The position numbers were made by a program, and so were the translations under genes. From the NCBI RefSeq assembly GCF_000344615.1, contig NZ_KB467824.1, positions 3,871,767 to 3,935,766 on the forward strand: a DNA stretch of 64,000 nt, read 5' to 3'. Of the stretch, positions 8,784-18,656 are shown one piece after another; the stretch's first letter is position 1, and each line of letters begins with the position of its first letter. Origin of the DNA: Janthinobacterium sp. CG3. Lineage in GTDB: Bacteria > Pseudomonadota > Gammaproteobacteria > Burkholderiales > Burkholderiaceae_D. The notes under the pieces were generated by a model. That model was not told the DNA's origin. It saw nothing but the letters and a program-made list of their open reading frames with translations, and did not search any database.

Positions 8784-11700
8784 ATGTTTGAACGACTGAT
8801 ACGCTTTGCCATCGACCAGCGCTGGCTGGTCATGCTGGCCGTCGCCGCGATGGCGGCGCTGGGCATCTACAACTACCAAAAACTGCCGATCGACGCGGTG
8901 CCGGACATTACCAACGTGCAGGTGCAAATCAACACGGCGGCGCCCGGCTACTCGCCGCTGGAGACCGAGCAGCGCATCACCTTCCCGGTCGAGACGGCGA
9001 TGGCCGGCCTGCCGAACCTGGAGCACACCCGTTCGCTGTCGCGCTACGGCCTGTCGCAGGTGACGGCGGTCTTCAAGGACGGCACCGACATCTACTTCGC
9101 CCGCCAGATGATCAACGAGCGCTTGCAACAGGCGCGCCAGCAACTGCCGGCCGGGACCGCGCCGGCGATGGGTCCGGTCTCCACCGGCCTGGGCGAAATC
9201 TACCTGTGGACGGTGGAGGCCAGGGAAGGCGCCAGGAAGGCCGACGGCGCGCCCTACACGCCGACCGACCTGCGCGAAATCCAGGACTGGATCATCAAGC
9301 CGCAACTGCGCAACGTCGCCGGCGTCACCGAGATCAATTCCATCGGCGGCTACGCCAAGGAATACCAGGTCGCGCCCTGGCCGGAAAAACTGGCCTCCTA
9401 CGGCCTCGGCCTGGCCGACGTGGTGGCGGCGCTGGAGCGCAACAACGGCAACGTCGGCGCCGGCTATATCGAGCGCCGCGGCGAGCAGTTGCTGATCCGC
9501 GCGCCCGGCCAGCTCGCCTCGATGCAGGACCTGCGCAACATCGTCGTCGCCAACGTCGAGGGCGTGGCGATCCGCGTCGCCGACGTCGCCGACGTCGACA
9601 TCGGCCGCGAGCTGCGCACCGGCGCGGCCACCGAGAACGGCCGCGAAGTCGTGCTCGGCACGGTCTTCATGCTGATCGGCGAAAACAGCCGCAGCGTGTC
9701 GCAGGCGGTCGAGCGCAAAATGGTCGAGGTCAACCGCAGCCTGCCCGAGGGCGTCCACGCGGTCACCGTGTACGACCGCACCGTGCTGGTCGACAAGGCC
9801 ATCGGCACCGTCAAGAACAACCTGCTGGAGGGCGCGGTGCTGGTCGTCGCGGTGCTGTTTCTGTTCCTCGGCAACATCCGCGCCGCCGTCATCGCCGCCA
9901 TGGTGATTCCGCTGGCGATGCTGTTCACCTTCACCGGCATGGTCGGCTACCGCGTCAGCGCCAACCTGATGAGCCTGGGCGCGCTGGACTTCGGCATCAT
10001 CATCGACGGCGCCGTCGTCATCGTCGAAAACTGCGTGCGCCGGCTGGCCCACGCGCAGGCCGCGCGCGGCCGCCCGCTGACGCGCGACGAACGCTTTCAC
10101 GAGGTGTTCGCGGCGGCGCGGGAAGCCCGCCGGCCGCTGCTGTACGGCCAACTGATCATCATGGTGGTGTACCTGCCGATCTTCGCGCTGACCGGCGTCG
10201 AGGGCCGCATGTTCACGCCGATGGCGCTGACGGCGGTGATCGCCCTGCTGGGCGCGATGCTGCTGTCGATCACCTTCATCCCGGCCGCGGTGGCCCTGTT
10301 CATCGGCGACAAGGTGGCCGAGAAGGACCAGTTGCTGATGCGCGCGGCCAAGCGCTGCTACCGGCCGGCGCTGCACGGCTCGCTGCGCAACGCGCCGGTG
10401 GTGCTGGCCTTCGCGGCGGTGGCGGTGCTGCTGGCAGGCCTGTTGGCGACGCGCATGGGCAGCGAGTTCGTGCCCAGCCTGGACGAGGGCGACATCGCCA
10501 TCCAGGCGCTGCGCATCCCCGGCACCAGCTTGACGCAATCGCTGGCCATGCAGCGCCAGCTGGAACGCGCGCTGGTGCAAAACCACCCCGAGATCGAGCG
10601 CGTGTTCGCCCGCACCGGCACCGCCGAAATCGCCTCCGACCCGATGCCGCCGAATATCTCGGACGGCTACATTATGCTCAAGCCGCGCGCGCGGTGGCCG
10701 CTGCCGGGCAAGAGCCGGGAGCGCCTGCTGGCCGAGGTCGAGGCCACCGCCAACGGCCTGCCCGGCAACAACTACGAGTTCTCGCAACCGATCCAGCTGC
10801 GCTTCAACGAGTTGATCTCGGGCGTGCGCAGCGACGTCGCCGTCAAGCTGTTCGGCGACGACATGGCGGTGCTCGACGCCACCGCCGCGCAGATCGCGGC
10901 GGTGCTGGGCAAGGTCGGCGGCGCCGCCGAGGTCAAGGTCGAGCAGACCGGCGGCTTGCCGGTGCTGACGGTGAAGATCGACCGCGAGCAAAGCGCGCGC
11001 TACGGTCTGAACCTCGCCGACGTGCAAAACACCGTCGCCACGGCGATCGGCGGCCAACGCGCCGGCACGCTGTTCGAGGGCGACCGCCGCTTCGACATCG
11101 TGGTGCGCCTGCCGGAGGGCCTGCGCAACGACATGGAACAGTTGAAACGCCTGCCGGTCGCCCTGCCCAAGGGCGCCGGGCGCGCCAGCTTCATACCGTT
11201 GGCCGAGGTGGCCAGCCTGGAACTGGCGCCGGGGCCGAACCAGATCAGCCGCGAAGACGGCAAGCGCCGCGTCGTCGTCAGCGCCAACGTGCGCGGGCGC
11301 GACATCGGCTCCTTCGTCGCCGACGCCGAGCGGCAAATCCTGGCGCAGGTGAAGGTGCCGGCCGGCTACTGGACCAGCTGGGGCGGCCAGTTCGAGCAAT
11401 TGCAGTCGGCCACGCGGCGCCTGCGGATCGTCGTGCCGCTGGCGCTGCTGCTGGTGTTCATTTTGCTGTTCGCCATGTTCGGCAGGGTCAAGGACGGCTT
11501 GCTGGTGTTTAGCGGCATTCCGTTCGCCCTCACCGGCGGCATCGTCGCGCTGTGGCTGCGCGACATTCCGATGTCGATCTCGGCGGCGGTCGGCTTCATC
11601 GCGCTGTCCGGCGTGGCGGTGCTGAACGGGCTGGTGATGCTCGCCTTCATCCGCCAGTTGCGCGACGAGGGCCGCACGCTGCAAGAAGCGATTGTCGAAG

Positions 11701-11972
11701 GCGCGCTGACGCGGCTGCGGCCGGTGTTGATGACGGCGCTGGTGGCCTCGCTGGGCTTCGTGCCGATGGCGATCGCCACCGGCACCGGCGCCGAAGTGCA
11801 GCGGCCGCTGGCCACCGTCGTCATCGGCGGCATCCTGTCGTCGACGGCGCTGACGCTGCTGGTGCTGCCGCTGCTGTACCGGCTCGCCTACCGCAGGGAG
11901 GAGGAAGCCGGCGCGGCGGCGCGCCTGCAAGCAAGGGCGGGCGACTCTGCGCCAGCGGCGCGGCATATCTGA
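8784..11972 (+). CDS. czcA: CzcA-like heavy-metal RND proton antiporter
   Basis: A 1062-residue inner-membrane RND pump of normal family length. The N-terminus FERLIRFAIDQRWLVMLAV is the first transmembrane helix. DFGIIIDGAVVIVENCVRRL in TM4 carries the D-x3-D-G-A/E signature of the heavy-metal efflux (HME) class. Two large periplasmic loops follow TM1 and TM7, and the C-terminal half has MFGRVKDGLLVFSGIPFALTGG. The likely cargo is divalent cations (Co, Zn, Cd class), but sequence alone cannot separate these from a Cus- or Ncc-type range. It is the last gene of czcICBA. No czcD or czcRS lies in the window. Confidence 0.92.
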   Translation: MFERLIRFAIDQRWLVMLAVAAMAALGIYNYQKLPIDAVPDITNVQVQINTAAPGYSPLETEQRITFPVETAMAGLPNLEHTRSLSRYGLSQVTAVFKDGTDIYFARQMINERLQQARQQLPAGTAPAMGPVSTGLGEIYLWTVEAREGARKADGAPYTPTDLREIQDWIIKPQLRNVAGVTEINSIGGYAKEYQVAPWPEKLASYGLGLADVVAALERNNGNVGAGYIERRGEQLLIRAPGQLASMQDLRNIVVANVEGVAIRVADVADVDIGRELRTGAATENGREVVLGTVFMLIGENSRSVSQAVERKMVEVNRSLPEGVHAVTVYDRTVLVDKAIGTVKNNLLEGAVLVVAVLFLFLGNIRAAVIAAMVIPLAMLFTFTGMVGYRVSANLMSLGALDFGIIIDGAVVIVENCVRRLAHAQAARGRPLTRDERFHEVFAAAREARRPLLYGQLIIMVVYLPIFALTGVEGRMFTPMALTAVIALLGAMLLSITFIPAAVALFIGDKVAEKDQLLMRAAKRCYRPALHGSLRNAPVVLAFAAVAVLLAGLLATRMGSEFVPSLDEGDIAIQALRIPGTSLTQSLAMQRQLERALVQNHPEIERVFARTGTAEIASDPMPPNISDGYIMLKPRARWPLPGKSRERLLAEVEATANGLPGNNYEFSQPIQLRFNELISGVRSDVAVKLFGDDMAVLDATAAQIAAVLGKVGGAAEVKVEQTGGLPVLTVKIDREQSARYGLNLADVQNTVATAIGGQRAGTLFEGDRRFDIVVRLPEGLRNDMEQLKRLPVALPKGAGRASFIPLAEVASLELAPGPNQISREDGKRRVVVSANVRGRDIGSFVADAERQILAQVKVPAGYWTSWGGQFEQLQSATRRLRIVVPLALLLVFILLFAMFGRVKDGLLVFSGIPFALTGGIVALWLRDIPMSISAAVGFIALSGVAVLNGLVMLAFIRQLRDEGRTLQEAIVEGALTRLRPVLMTALVASLGFVPMAIATGTGAEVQRPLATVVIGGILSSTALTLLVLPLLYRLAYRREEEAGAAARLQARAGDSAPAARHI

Positions 11973-11980
11973 CGCGGCAA

Positions 11981-12018
11981 CGCCGCGGGGCCGGACCTTC
12001 GGGTCCGACCCCGCGGCG
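11981..12018. terminator. strong hairpin with TTCG loop after czcA
   Basis: A 17-bp stem (CGCCGCGGGGCCGGACC paired with its near-complement, one mismatch) is capped by TTCG, an extra-stable tetraloop. It lies 8 bases after the czcA stop and 18 bases before the stop of the convergent gene, so it can act in both directions. There is no clear T-run. The core GGGGCCGGACC...GGTCCGACCCC also matches the family C palindromes elsewhere in the window. Confidence 0.7.
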
Positions 12019-12035
12019 CCGCCCCTGGTGTTGGT

Positions 12036-12533
12036 TTACGGCTTGCGGTAATCGTTCTCGATCCACGCGGCGGCGCTGGTCGCGCTCAGCTTGAACGCCG
12101 CCGAGGTGCGCACCTTGGCCAGCTCCTCGCCGTCCTGGTCGTAGGCGCTCAGCATCGCGTACGGATGCTCCTCGTCCGGCACGATATCGAGCATGACCTT
12201 GATTTGCCCGCCGGACATGCTGACGAACAAGCTCTTGTGCAACTGCGCGTGCAGTTGCTGCTCGTGCCGGCGCAACACTTCCGCGGCCGTCTTGACCAGG
12301 GTGTTGAAGGCGTTGACGTCGAGCGGCTTGGGGTTTTTCTTGTCGCGCCCCATGGTCCAGGGGCCGACCAGCGCCGGTTCCGGCTCGCCGTCCTTGATCA
12401 TCGCCACTGCCCACCCCTCGTCCTCGTCGTTTTTGATCACGCGCGCGGTCCAGCCGTTGCCGACCCACAGGCGCGGCTCCTGGATCTTGGCGTCGTCGTC
12501 CGGTTCGGGGAAGTCGGGGGAGTCGGTACTCAT
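12036..12533 (-). CDS. conserved hypothetical protein
   Basis: A 165-residue soluble protein without signal or membrane segments. The N-terminal ~20 residues are acidic and Pro-rich (DSPDFPEPDDD). A compact alpha/beta part follows, with WVGNGWTARVIKNDEDEGWAVAMIKDGEPEPALVGPWTMGRDKKNPK and a terminal AAAWIENDYRKP. I do not recognise the family. An upstream in-frame ATG at 12632 exists, but the extension is Arg-rich and looks non-coding, so the MSTDSPDF start was chosen. The gene converges on czcA. Confidence 0.65.
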   Translation of the reverse strand: MSTDSPDFPEPDDDAKIQEPRLWVGNGWTARVIKNDEDEGWAVAMIKDGEPEPALVGPWTMGRDKKNPKPLDVNAFNTLVKTAAEVLRRHEQQLHAQLHKSLFVSMSGGQIKVMLDIVPDEEHPYAMLSAYDQDGEELAKVRTSAAFKLSATSAAAWIENDYRKP

Positions 12534-12680
12534 GTGATGTGGCTCATGTCTGGAAGATGGGCCTAGCATGATAGTCGAAATTGCCCGGCCGCGCCCGCTT
12601 TTGCCGGCCACGCGCAGCGGGACCTGCCCCATGCGAGGGCAAGTCCGGCGCGGAGGCGCTGGCGGAAAACCAGGCTTGCT

Positions 12681-12923
12681 TCAGGCGTATTCGAAGGACA
12701 TCGACGGCCTGGACGGCGGCGCTACCGGCGGACTGGGCGGCGGACGCCGCGGGTCGATGGCCGGCGCCGGCGACTGGTAGCTATACGGCGTGATAATGAT
12801 CGGTGGTATGGCCGGCGGCGCGCCTTTCGGCCCCGCGTGGTACGTTGCGGCGCTACGCTGGCGCGGGAAGCAACCGTTTGCCGAGGATATCGATTGATCC
12901 CCTGTCTGTGCATTCAAAACCAT
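12681..12923 (-). CDS. small proline-rich protein
   Basis: An 80-residue protein. A near-perfect ribosome-binding site (ATAGGAGGGC, spacing 5) precedes the ATG, which is the main reason for calling it. The second half is proline-rich (PPAIPPIIITPYSYQ, then RRPPPSPPVAPPSRP) and ends in Tyr-Ala. There is no signal peptide and no recognised domain. A second small proline-rich gene with an equally strong site lies at 25059-25199. Function unknown. Confidence 0.6.
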   Translation of the reverse strand: MVLNAQTGDQSISSANGCFPRQRSAATYHAGPKGAPPAIPPIIITPYSYQSPAPAIDPRRPPPSPPVAPPSRPSMSFEYA

Positions 12924-12994
12924 CTTGCCCTCCTATCGGAAGTGGAGAGATTCAGTATAGGCAGTGATATTTTTAATGCAAGGAAAAATATTCG

Positions 12995-15991
12995 CTACGA
13001 GGCGCGCGGGCCGCGCTCGGCGCCGAGGCCGGTTTCGACGCGGTTGCGCCCGGCGCCCTTGGCGCGGTACAGCGCCTTGTCGGCGCGCACCAGCACGGCG
13101 TCGTAGCCGGTGTCGAGGCGGCTCATGGCGGCGACGCCGATGCTCACCGTGACGGCGATGCGGGCGTCCGCCAGCACCAGCGGCGTGTCGGCCACGCGCT
13201 GGCGCAGGCGCTCGGCGAACACGCCGGCCGCCGCCAGGTCGGTGCCCGGCAGCAGCACCGCGAACTCCTCGCCGCCGATCCGCCCCAGCGTGTCGACCTT
13301 GCGGTGGCCGTCGAACATCAGCGCGGCCAGGTGGCGCAGCACGGCGTCGCCGACCGCGTGGCCGTGGGCGTCGTTGATGGTCTTGAAATGGTCCAGGTCC
13401 AACATCAGCACCGCCGCGCAGCTGTCGATCTCGCGCCGCAGGCGCGCGTGCTCCTGGTCCAGGCGCGCCATGAAGTGGCGCCGGTTCGGCAGGCCGGTCA
13501 GGAAGTCGGTGGTGGCCAGCACCAGCAACTCGTCGTTCATGCGCTTGCGCTCGGTGATGTCGAGCGTCGAGACGATGACGAAATCCAGGCTGCGCTCGTG
13601 GCCCGGCATCACCAACAGGGTCAGCTCGTTTTGCCGCGCCACCCCGTCCAGGCGCACGAAACTGCCCTCGCAGGCGAACAACTGGGCGCCCTGCGCCAGC
13701 GCCGCCAGCGCGCGGGCGAACGCCGGCAGCGCCGGCGCGTCGAAGTTTTGCGCCAGGCTCAGCGCGGCGGCGGCGGCGCGCCCGTCGGCGCCCACCTGCG
13801 CCAGCGCGGCGGCGTTGACGTCGAGGATGCGCACCAGCCCGGCCAGCCGCGCCACCTGCTGCGGATGGCCCAGCAGGTAGGCCGCCAGGTCGTCCACGCC
13901 GGCCCGCTCCAGCGCCACCAGCTCGGCGCGCACCGCCGACCAGTCCTGCTCCCACAGCGCGACCGGGGCGTTGTCGTACAGGCTACGAAAGCGCGCCTCG
14001 CCGGCGCGCAGCGCCAGCGCCGCCTGGGCCTGCTCGATGACCATGCCGGCCAGGTGCGCGGCCTCCTCGATCAGGGCGATGTTGGCGGCGCTGGGCTGGT
14101 GCGCGCGGCGGTGGTACACCGTGAACGCGCCCAGCAGAGCGCCCGAGCCGCCGCGGACCGGCTCGGACCAGCACGCGGCCACGCCGGCGCGCGCGGCCAG
14201 CTCGCGCTGGCCCTGCCACAGCGGATGGACGGCGATGTCGGCGACGACGACGCGGCGGCCGCGCAGGGCGGCGACGCCGGCCGCCGCGGCCGCCAACGGC
14301 TGGCCGTGCATGGCGGCGTTGAAGAAGTCCGGCAGGCTGGGCGCGGCGCCCAGCAGCGCCTGGCGGCCCTCGCCGTCGAGCAGCGCGATGCTGCACAGCA
14401 TGGCCGGGTGGCCGGCCTCGACCCCCACCACCACGCCCTCGAGCACGCTGGCCAGCGAGGCGCCGGTGGCCAGCAGCTCCAGTACGTGGCGGCGGGTGCG
14501 TTCGCGCTGCTCGACCTGGCTGCGCTCGGTGATGTCGCGGAAGGACCACAGCCGCGCCTGCTCGCTCCCCAGTTGCATGCTGCGCACCACCTGCTCGATC
14601 ACCCGGCCGTCGTGCAACTGCAGCAGGTCGTGCCGCTCGCGGTGGTCCCGCGGCGCCTGGACGCGGCCGCGGGCGAACACCGCCGCCTGGCGCAACTGCC
14701 GCTCGATGTGCGCGAACAGCGCGGCGGCGTCGGCCTGCCAGTCGAGCGCGTCGGCCACCTGCCACAGCTCGCGGAAGCGGCGGTTCGAGTTCAGCACCCG
14801 CCCCTGCAGGTCGTCGACCAGGATGCCGTCGACGGTCGAGTCGAGGATGCTGCGCAACACCGCCTGGCTGCGCTGCGCCGTCTCGGCCATCGCCAGCACG
14901 CTGGCCTGGCCCTGCTTCAATTGCGCCGCCAGCAAACCGGCGCGGTGCAGCGCCGCCTTGGCGCCGGCGCGGCTGCGCGCCAACAACCACGTCAGCGCCG
15001 CCAGCCCCAGGCCGAGCAGCGCGCCGGCCCAGGCCAGCAACAGCGGCTTGGCGGCGGCGGCGCGCTCGAAGCCCGGCCCGGCGCCGACCAGCACGCTCCA
15101 GCGGCGGCCGGCGACGTCGATGCTTTGCCGGCTGTGGCGCGCCAGCGCGGCGGCCGCGCCGGGCGCGCCGCCGTGCATGCGCTGGCCGGCGCCGACCGCG
15201 TCGCCGTCGTAGACTTCCATGTCGAGCGCGCCGGCGCCGCCCAGGCCGGCCATCAGGTCGTCCATGCGGAACGCCGCGTAGACCCAGCCGCGGATGGCCT
15301 CGCGCCGCTGCGCCAGCGTGGCGTGGGCGCGGTGCGGGTCGTAGAGCGGCATGGCGATCAGGAAGCCGGCCCGGTCCTGCCCGTCGTTTTCCTGCACCAG
15401 GCTGATTTTCCCCGTCATCGCCGCCTGGCCGGAATCGCGCGCGCGCTCCAGCGCGGCGCGCCGCACCGGCTCGGAATAAGGGTCGAAGCCGAAGGCGCGC
15501 AGGTTGCTGCCGCTGAAAGGCTCGAGGTAGACGATGGGCGCGTACAGCGCGCGCGCGCCGGCCGGCTTGATGGTGTAGTCGGGGAAGCCGTCGCGCCGCA
15601 GCGTCGCGATGTGGGCCTCGCGCTGCTCGCGCGGCACCACGCGCATGAAACCGACGCCCTGGATACCGGGGAAGTGCAGGTCGATCTGCTGCACCGCCAG
15701 GTAGTCGTGGAATTCGGCGCGGTCGACGACGTCCGAGCTGACGAACAGGCCCTGCGCGCCGTACAGCACCTGGAGATAGGTTTGCATGCGCGAGGCCAGC
15801 AGGTTGACCAGCTCGCGCACGCGCGAGTCGAACTCGGCCTGCACCTGGCGCTGGGCGTCGTCCTCGGCGCCGCGCCAGGCGCCATAGGTGAAGCACAGGC
15901 AAACGCCGAGGATCAACAGGGACAGGAAACGCGGTCCCAGCCAGTCCTCGATGGAGCGCACGGCGGGCGGCATGGAGCGGGTCTGGTTCAT
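12995..15991 (-). CDS. membrane diguanylate cyclase: CHASE-PAS-GAF-PAS-GGDEF
   Basis: About 998 residues. A first membrane helix (FLSLLILGVCLCFTYGAW) is followed by a periplasmic CHASE sensor (~40-250; FPGIQGVGFMRVVPREQR). A second helix (LLLAWAGALLGLGLAALTWLL) leads to a PAS region, a GAF-like region, a PAS-like region and a C-terminal GGDEF domain. The active site is GGEEF in GRIGGEEFAVLLPG and should make c-di-GMP. An RxxD inhibitory site (RKVD) lies five residues upstream, so product inhibition is likely. There is no EAL domain. The start at 15991 places the first helix near the N-terminus; ATGs further upstream (16006, 16021) are possible. Confidence 0.85.
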   Translation of the reverse strand: MNQTRSMPPAVRSIEDWLGPRFLSLLILGVCLCFTYGAWRGAEDDAQRQVQAEFDSRVRELVNLLASRMQTYLQVLYGAQGLFVSSDVVDRAEFHDYLAVQQIDLHFPGIQGVGFMRVVPREQREAHIATLRRDGFPDYTIKPAGARALYAPIVYLEPFSGSNLRAFGFDPYSEPVRRAALERARDSGQAAMTGKISLVQENDGQDRAGFLIAMPLYDPHRAHATLAQRREAIRGWVYAAFRMDDLMAGLGGAGALDMEVYDGDAVGAGQRMHGGAPGAAAALARHSRQSIDVAGRRWSVLVGAGPGFERAAAAKPLLLAWAGALLGLGLAALTWLLARSRAGAKAALHRAGLLAAQLKQGQASVLAMAETAQRSQAVLRSILDSTVDGILVDDLQGRVLNSNRRFRELWQVADALDWQADAAALFAHIERQLRQAAVFARGRVQAPRDHRERHDLLQLHDGRVIEQVVRSMQLGSEQARLWSFRDITERSQVEQRERTRRHVLELLATGASLASVLEGVVVGVEAGHPAMLCSIALLDGEGRQALLGAAPSLPDFFNAAMHGQPLAAAAAGVAALRGRRVVVADIAVHPLWQGQRELAARAGVAACWSEPVRGGSGALLGAFTVYHRRAHQPSAANIALIEEAAHLAGMVIEQAQAALALRAGEARFRSLYDNAPVALWEQDWSAVRAELVALERAGVDDLAAYLLGHPQQVARLAGLVRILDVNAAALAQVGADGRAAAAALSLAQNFDAPALPAFARALAALAQGAQLFACEGSFVRLDGVARQNELTLLVMPGHERSLDFVIVSTLDITERKRMNDELLVLATTDFLTGLPNRRHFMARLDQEHARLRREIDSCAAVLMLDLDHFKTINDAHGHAVGDAVLRHLAALMFDGHRKVDTLGRIGGEEFAVLLPGTDLAAAGVFAERLRQRVADTPLVLADARIAVTVSIGVAAMSRLDTGYDAVLVRADKALYRAKGAGRNRVETGLGAERGPRAS

Positions 15992-16254
15992 GGAACTCAC
16001 TGGCATGGCCGAAAAAACCATCGAAACGTCGCTGCGGCCACCGCGCGGCCACGCCGCACCGGGATCGGCCGGGTATGGGAACCATAGTACGTGAGCGCGC
16101 AACGGCTGGCAACGCGCCGCTTGTAGCTAATCGGCAACAGCGCGGCCGCGCCGGCCGGCGTGCGCGCGCCGGCCCGGCCGGCCTTGGGCACGGCGCATTA
16201 TTGCATATAAGGAAACGTCGATTGCCCGCCATTTCCCACCGTTCCGGCGCGCGT

Positions 16255-16282
16255 TTGTTTTTTGTTGATTTAATCGTATGAT
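16255..16282 (+). promoter_or_regulatory. sigma70-like promoter for the small exported protein
   Basis: TTGTTT (16255-16260) and TATGAT (16277-16282) are separated by 16 bases, about 48 bases before the ATG at 16330. The surrounding 15992-16254 is the divergent gap with the diguanylate cyclase, and I see no gene in it. Confidence 0.5.
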
Positions 16283-16329
16283 GCCCGCTCGCGCAGCGAT
16301 CGCGCCGCGCCAACCCACTGGAGTACCTG

Positions 16330-16866
16330 ATGAAAACAATCACAGCGCTGGCCCTGGCCGGTTTATTCGCCGTGTCGCCGTGGTCCGGCGCCGCCACCGC
16401 CGCAGCGGCGCCGGCCGCCGCCGCCGCCCCCGACGCCGCCCACATCGCCGCCGTGCACGCGCTGCTGGCCGCGATGCAGGCGGAAAAAATGATGCGCGCG
16501 ACCGCCGGCGCCAGCAACTACGCCAACCCGCGGCAACGCCAGGCGGTGTACGACAAGCTGGCCAAAGTGCCGGCCGAAGAGATCTACCGGCGCCTGGCCG
16601 GGCCGGTGGCGCGCCTCGTGTCGAGCGCGACCGCGACCGAAATGACGCGCTTCTATGGCAGCGCCTATGGCAAGCGCGCGCTGTTCCAAACTTATAACAG
16701 CGGCGCCAGCCTGTACCCCGAAGGGGCGCCGACGCCAACCCCGGCCGAGAAGGCCGACCTCAAGCGCCCGGCCTACGTGGCGGCCGACAAGGCCCTGGCC
16801 GCCGCGCAGCCGGCGATCCAGCACGAAGCCTTTGTTTTACTTCAGGAAATCGTGCGCAAGAAGTAA
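16330..16866 (+). CDS. small exported protein, possibly DUF2059-like
   Basis: A 178-residue protein with a signal peptide (TALALAGLFAVSPWSGAATA) and an Ala-rich linker. The mature part HIAAVHALLAAMQAEKMMR is similar in style to the start of DUF2059 proteins (L-L-x-x-M-x-x-E/D-K-M). The C-terminal part is charged and helical and ends EIVRKK. It has its own promoter and GGAG ribosome-binding site. Periplasmic location is expected; the function is unknown. The DUF2059 resemblance is weak. Confidence 0.65.
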   Translation: MKTITALALAGLFAVSPWSGAATAAAAPAAAAAPDAAHIAAVHALLAAMQAEKMMRATAGASNYANPRQRQAVYDKLAKVPAEEIYRRLAGPVARLVSSATATEMTRFYGSAYGKRALFQTYNSGASLYPEGAPTPTPAEKADLKRPAYVAADKALAAAQPAIQHEAFVLLQEIVRKK

Positions 16867-16915
16867 GCAGGCAAGCGCCTGGCGGCGGCCGTCAGCGCCG
16901 CTCGGCGCTATCGCG

Positions 16916-17841
16916 CTGGACCTGGCAAATTTGCACCCGGTACTCCTGGAAGAGAGGCGGTAGCGACGGCCGGCGGCATCACCCGCGCCGCCGCGATCCT
17001 GCACCGGGTGCCGTCGAACATCTCGACCCGCGTCAAGAACCTCGAGGACGATATCGGCGCCGCCCTGTTCCTGCGCAAAAAAAAGCGTTTGCAACTGACG
17101 CCCGCCGGCAAGGTCCTGCTCGACTACGCCCGGCGCTTGCTGGCGCTGGCACAAGAGGCGCACGAGGCGGTCCACGACACTTCGCCGCGCGGACGGCTGC
17201 GCCTTGGATGCATGGAAAGCACCGCCGCGGCGCGCCTGCCGGCGCTGCTGGCGGCGCTGCAGCGGCGCCATCCGGCGCTGGCCGTCGACCTGCGCACCGG
17301 CCTGCCGCGCACCTTGGCCGGCCAGGTGCCGGCCGGCGAGCTCGACGCGGCCCTGGTGGTCGAACCGGTGGCAGACGAGCGCCTCGACCGCCTGCCCGCG
17401 TTCACCGAGGAACTGGTGCTCGTCGGCCCGGCCGGGCAGGCGCCTATCCGTTCGGCGCGCGATCTGGACAAGAGAATACTGCTGGCCTTCGAGCCGGGCT
17501 GCCCGCATCGGCAGCGGCTGGAGGACTGGTGCGCCGACGCCGCCGTGGTGCCGGAGCAGATCATCGAGCTGGGCTCCTACCACGCGATACTCGGCTGTTG
17601 CGCCGCCGGCATGGGCGTGGCGTTGATGCCGCGCTCGGTACTGGCGACCTACACCGAGACGGCCTACCTTTCCGTGCACGCCTTGGGCGGACGCTTCCAC
17701 AGCGCGCGCACGCTGCTCATTTCCCGCCGCGGCGCGCCGCAGGGCAAGATCGCCGCCTTCGCCGACCTGCTGCGCGAAGGCCCGCAGACCGAGGCACCGG
17801 CTCAGGCCGCCGGCGCCGGCAGCGCCGCGTACTGCCGGTAG
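16916..17841 (+). pseudogene. LysR-family regulator with lost start codon and a frameshift in the HTH
   Basis: From 17008 the frame encodes most of a LysR protein: NISTRVKNLEDDIGAALFLRKKKRLQLTPAGK (end of the HTH), then a substrate-binding domain (LRLGCMESTAAARLP...). The expected N-terminus is split. LDLANLHPVLLEER is read from a CTG at 16916 in one frame and ends at a TAG at 16961. The helix-turn-helix continuation VATAGGITRAAAILHRVP is in the +1-shifted frame from 16960. LysR proteins usually begin M-D-L-x-x-L, so both the ATG and the frame appear lost. The only intact start, GTG at 17008, would lack ~27 HTH residues. A sequencing error could explain the shift but not the CTG. It overlaps queC by 40 bases tail to tail. 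Confidence 0.75.
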
Positions 17842-18518
17842 CCGCGCGCGCGCAGCTCGCACGCCGGGCAGCCGCCGCAGCCGTAGCCCCAGTCGTGCAG
17901 CTCGCCGCGCTCGCCCAGGTAGCAGGTGTGGGTGCCGCTGCGGATCAGGTCGACCAGCGCCGCGCCGCCCAGCTTTTCCGCCAGCTCCCAGGTCTGGCAC
18001 TTGTCCAGCCACATCAGCGGGGTTTCCACCTTCAGCCGGGTCGCCATGCCCAGGTTCAACGCCACCTGCAGCGCCTTCATCGTATCGTCGCGGCAATCCG
18101 GGTAGCCGGAGAAGTCGGTCTCGCACATGCCGCCGACCAGCACCGTCAGGCCGCGCCGGTAGGCCACCGTGGCCGCCACCGTCATGAACAGCAGGTTGCG
18201 GCCCGGCACGAAGGTGTTCGGCAAGCCGTTCGCCTGCATCGCGATTTCGACGTTCTGCGTCAGCGCCGTGTCGGAGATGGCGGCGATCAGCGACAGGTCG
18301 ATCATGTGGTCCTGGCCCAGCCGGCCGTCCCACCGCGGCGACGCGGCGCGCATCCGCGCCAGCACCGTCGGGCGCACCGTCAGTTCGATGGCGTGGCGCT
18401 GGCCGTAGTCGAAGCCGATCGTTTCGACCCGCGCATAGTGTTCCAGGGCCCAGGCCAGGCAGGTGGTGGAGTCTTGGCCACCGCTAAACAGCACCAGGGC
18501 GGTATCAGTTGCAAGCAT
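17802..18518 (-). CDS. queC: 7-cyano-7-deazaguanine synthase QueC
   Basis: A 238-residue enzyme of queuosine biosynthesis. It converts 7-carboxy-7-deazaguanine to preQ0 with ATP and ammonia. The N-terminal PP-loop ATP-binding motif is [18 protein letters not shown], followed by [11 protein letters not shown]. The substrate region is [20 protein letters not shown]. The zinc site is made of CYLGE and the C-terminal [14 protein letters not shown]. Length and motifs are complete. Other queuosine genes are not in the window. The 3' end overlaps the end of the broken LysR gene. Confidence 0.95.
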   Translation of the reverse strand: MLATDTALVLFSGGQDSTTCLAWALEHYARVETIGFDYGQRHAIELTVRPTVLARMRAASPRWDGRLGQDHMIDLSLIAAISDTALTQNVEIAMQANGLPNTFVPGRNLLFMTVAATVAYRRGLTVLVGGMCETDFSGYPDCRDDTMKALQVALNLGMATRLKVETPLMWLDKCQTWELAEKLGGAALVDLIRSGTHTCYLGERGELHDWGYGCGGCPACELRARGYRQYAALPAPAA

Positions 18519-18656
18519 AGTTTTCTTTCTTTAATTCTTGAGTGTTGCGTGGGCGCGGCGCCGCGCGCCGGCCGGCGCCGCGTGAAATCTTATTCGTCCG
18601 CCATCTATATGCCTATTCCGGTAACATGCGGGGAGCAATTACCCTCCTGGAGTCCC

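Noticed and set aside
7431-11966. A minus-strand open frame of about 1500 codons opposite czcBA
   Set aside because: It is the shadow of a GC-rich coding region: rich in His/Arg/Gln with no domain, and czcB and czcA on the plus strand have full family motifs.
13304-16087. A long plus-strand frame opposite the diguanylate cyclase
   Set aside because: It is a codon-bias shadow; GGEEF, CHASE and PAS motifs lie on the minus strand.
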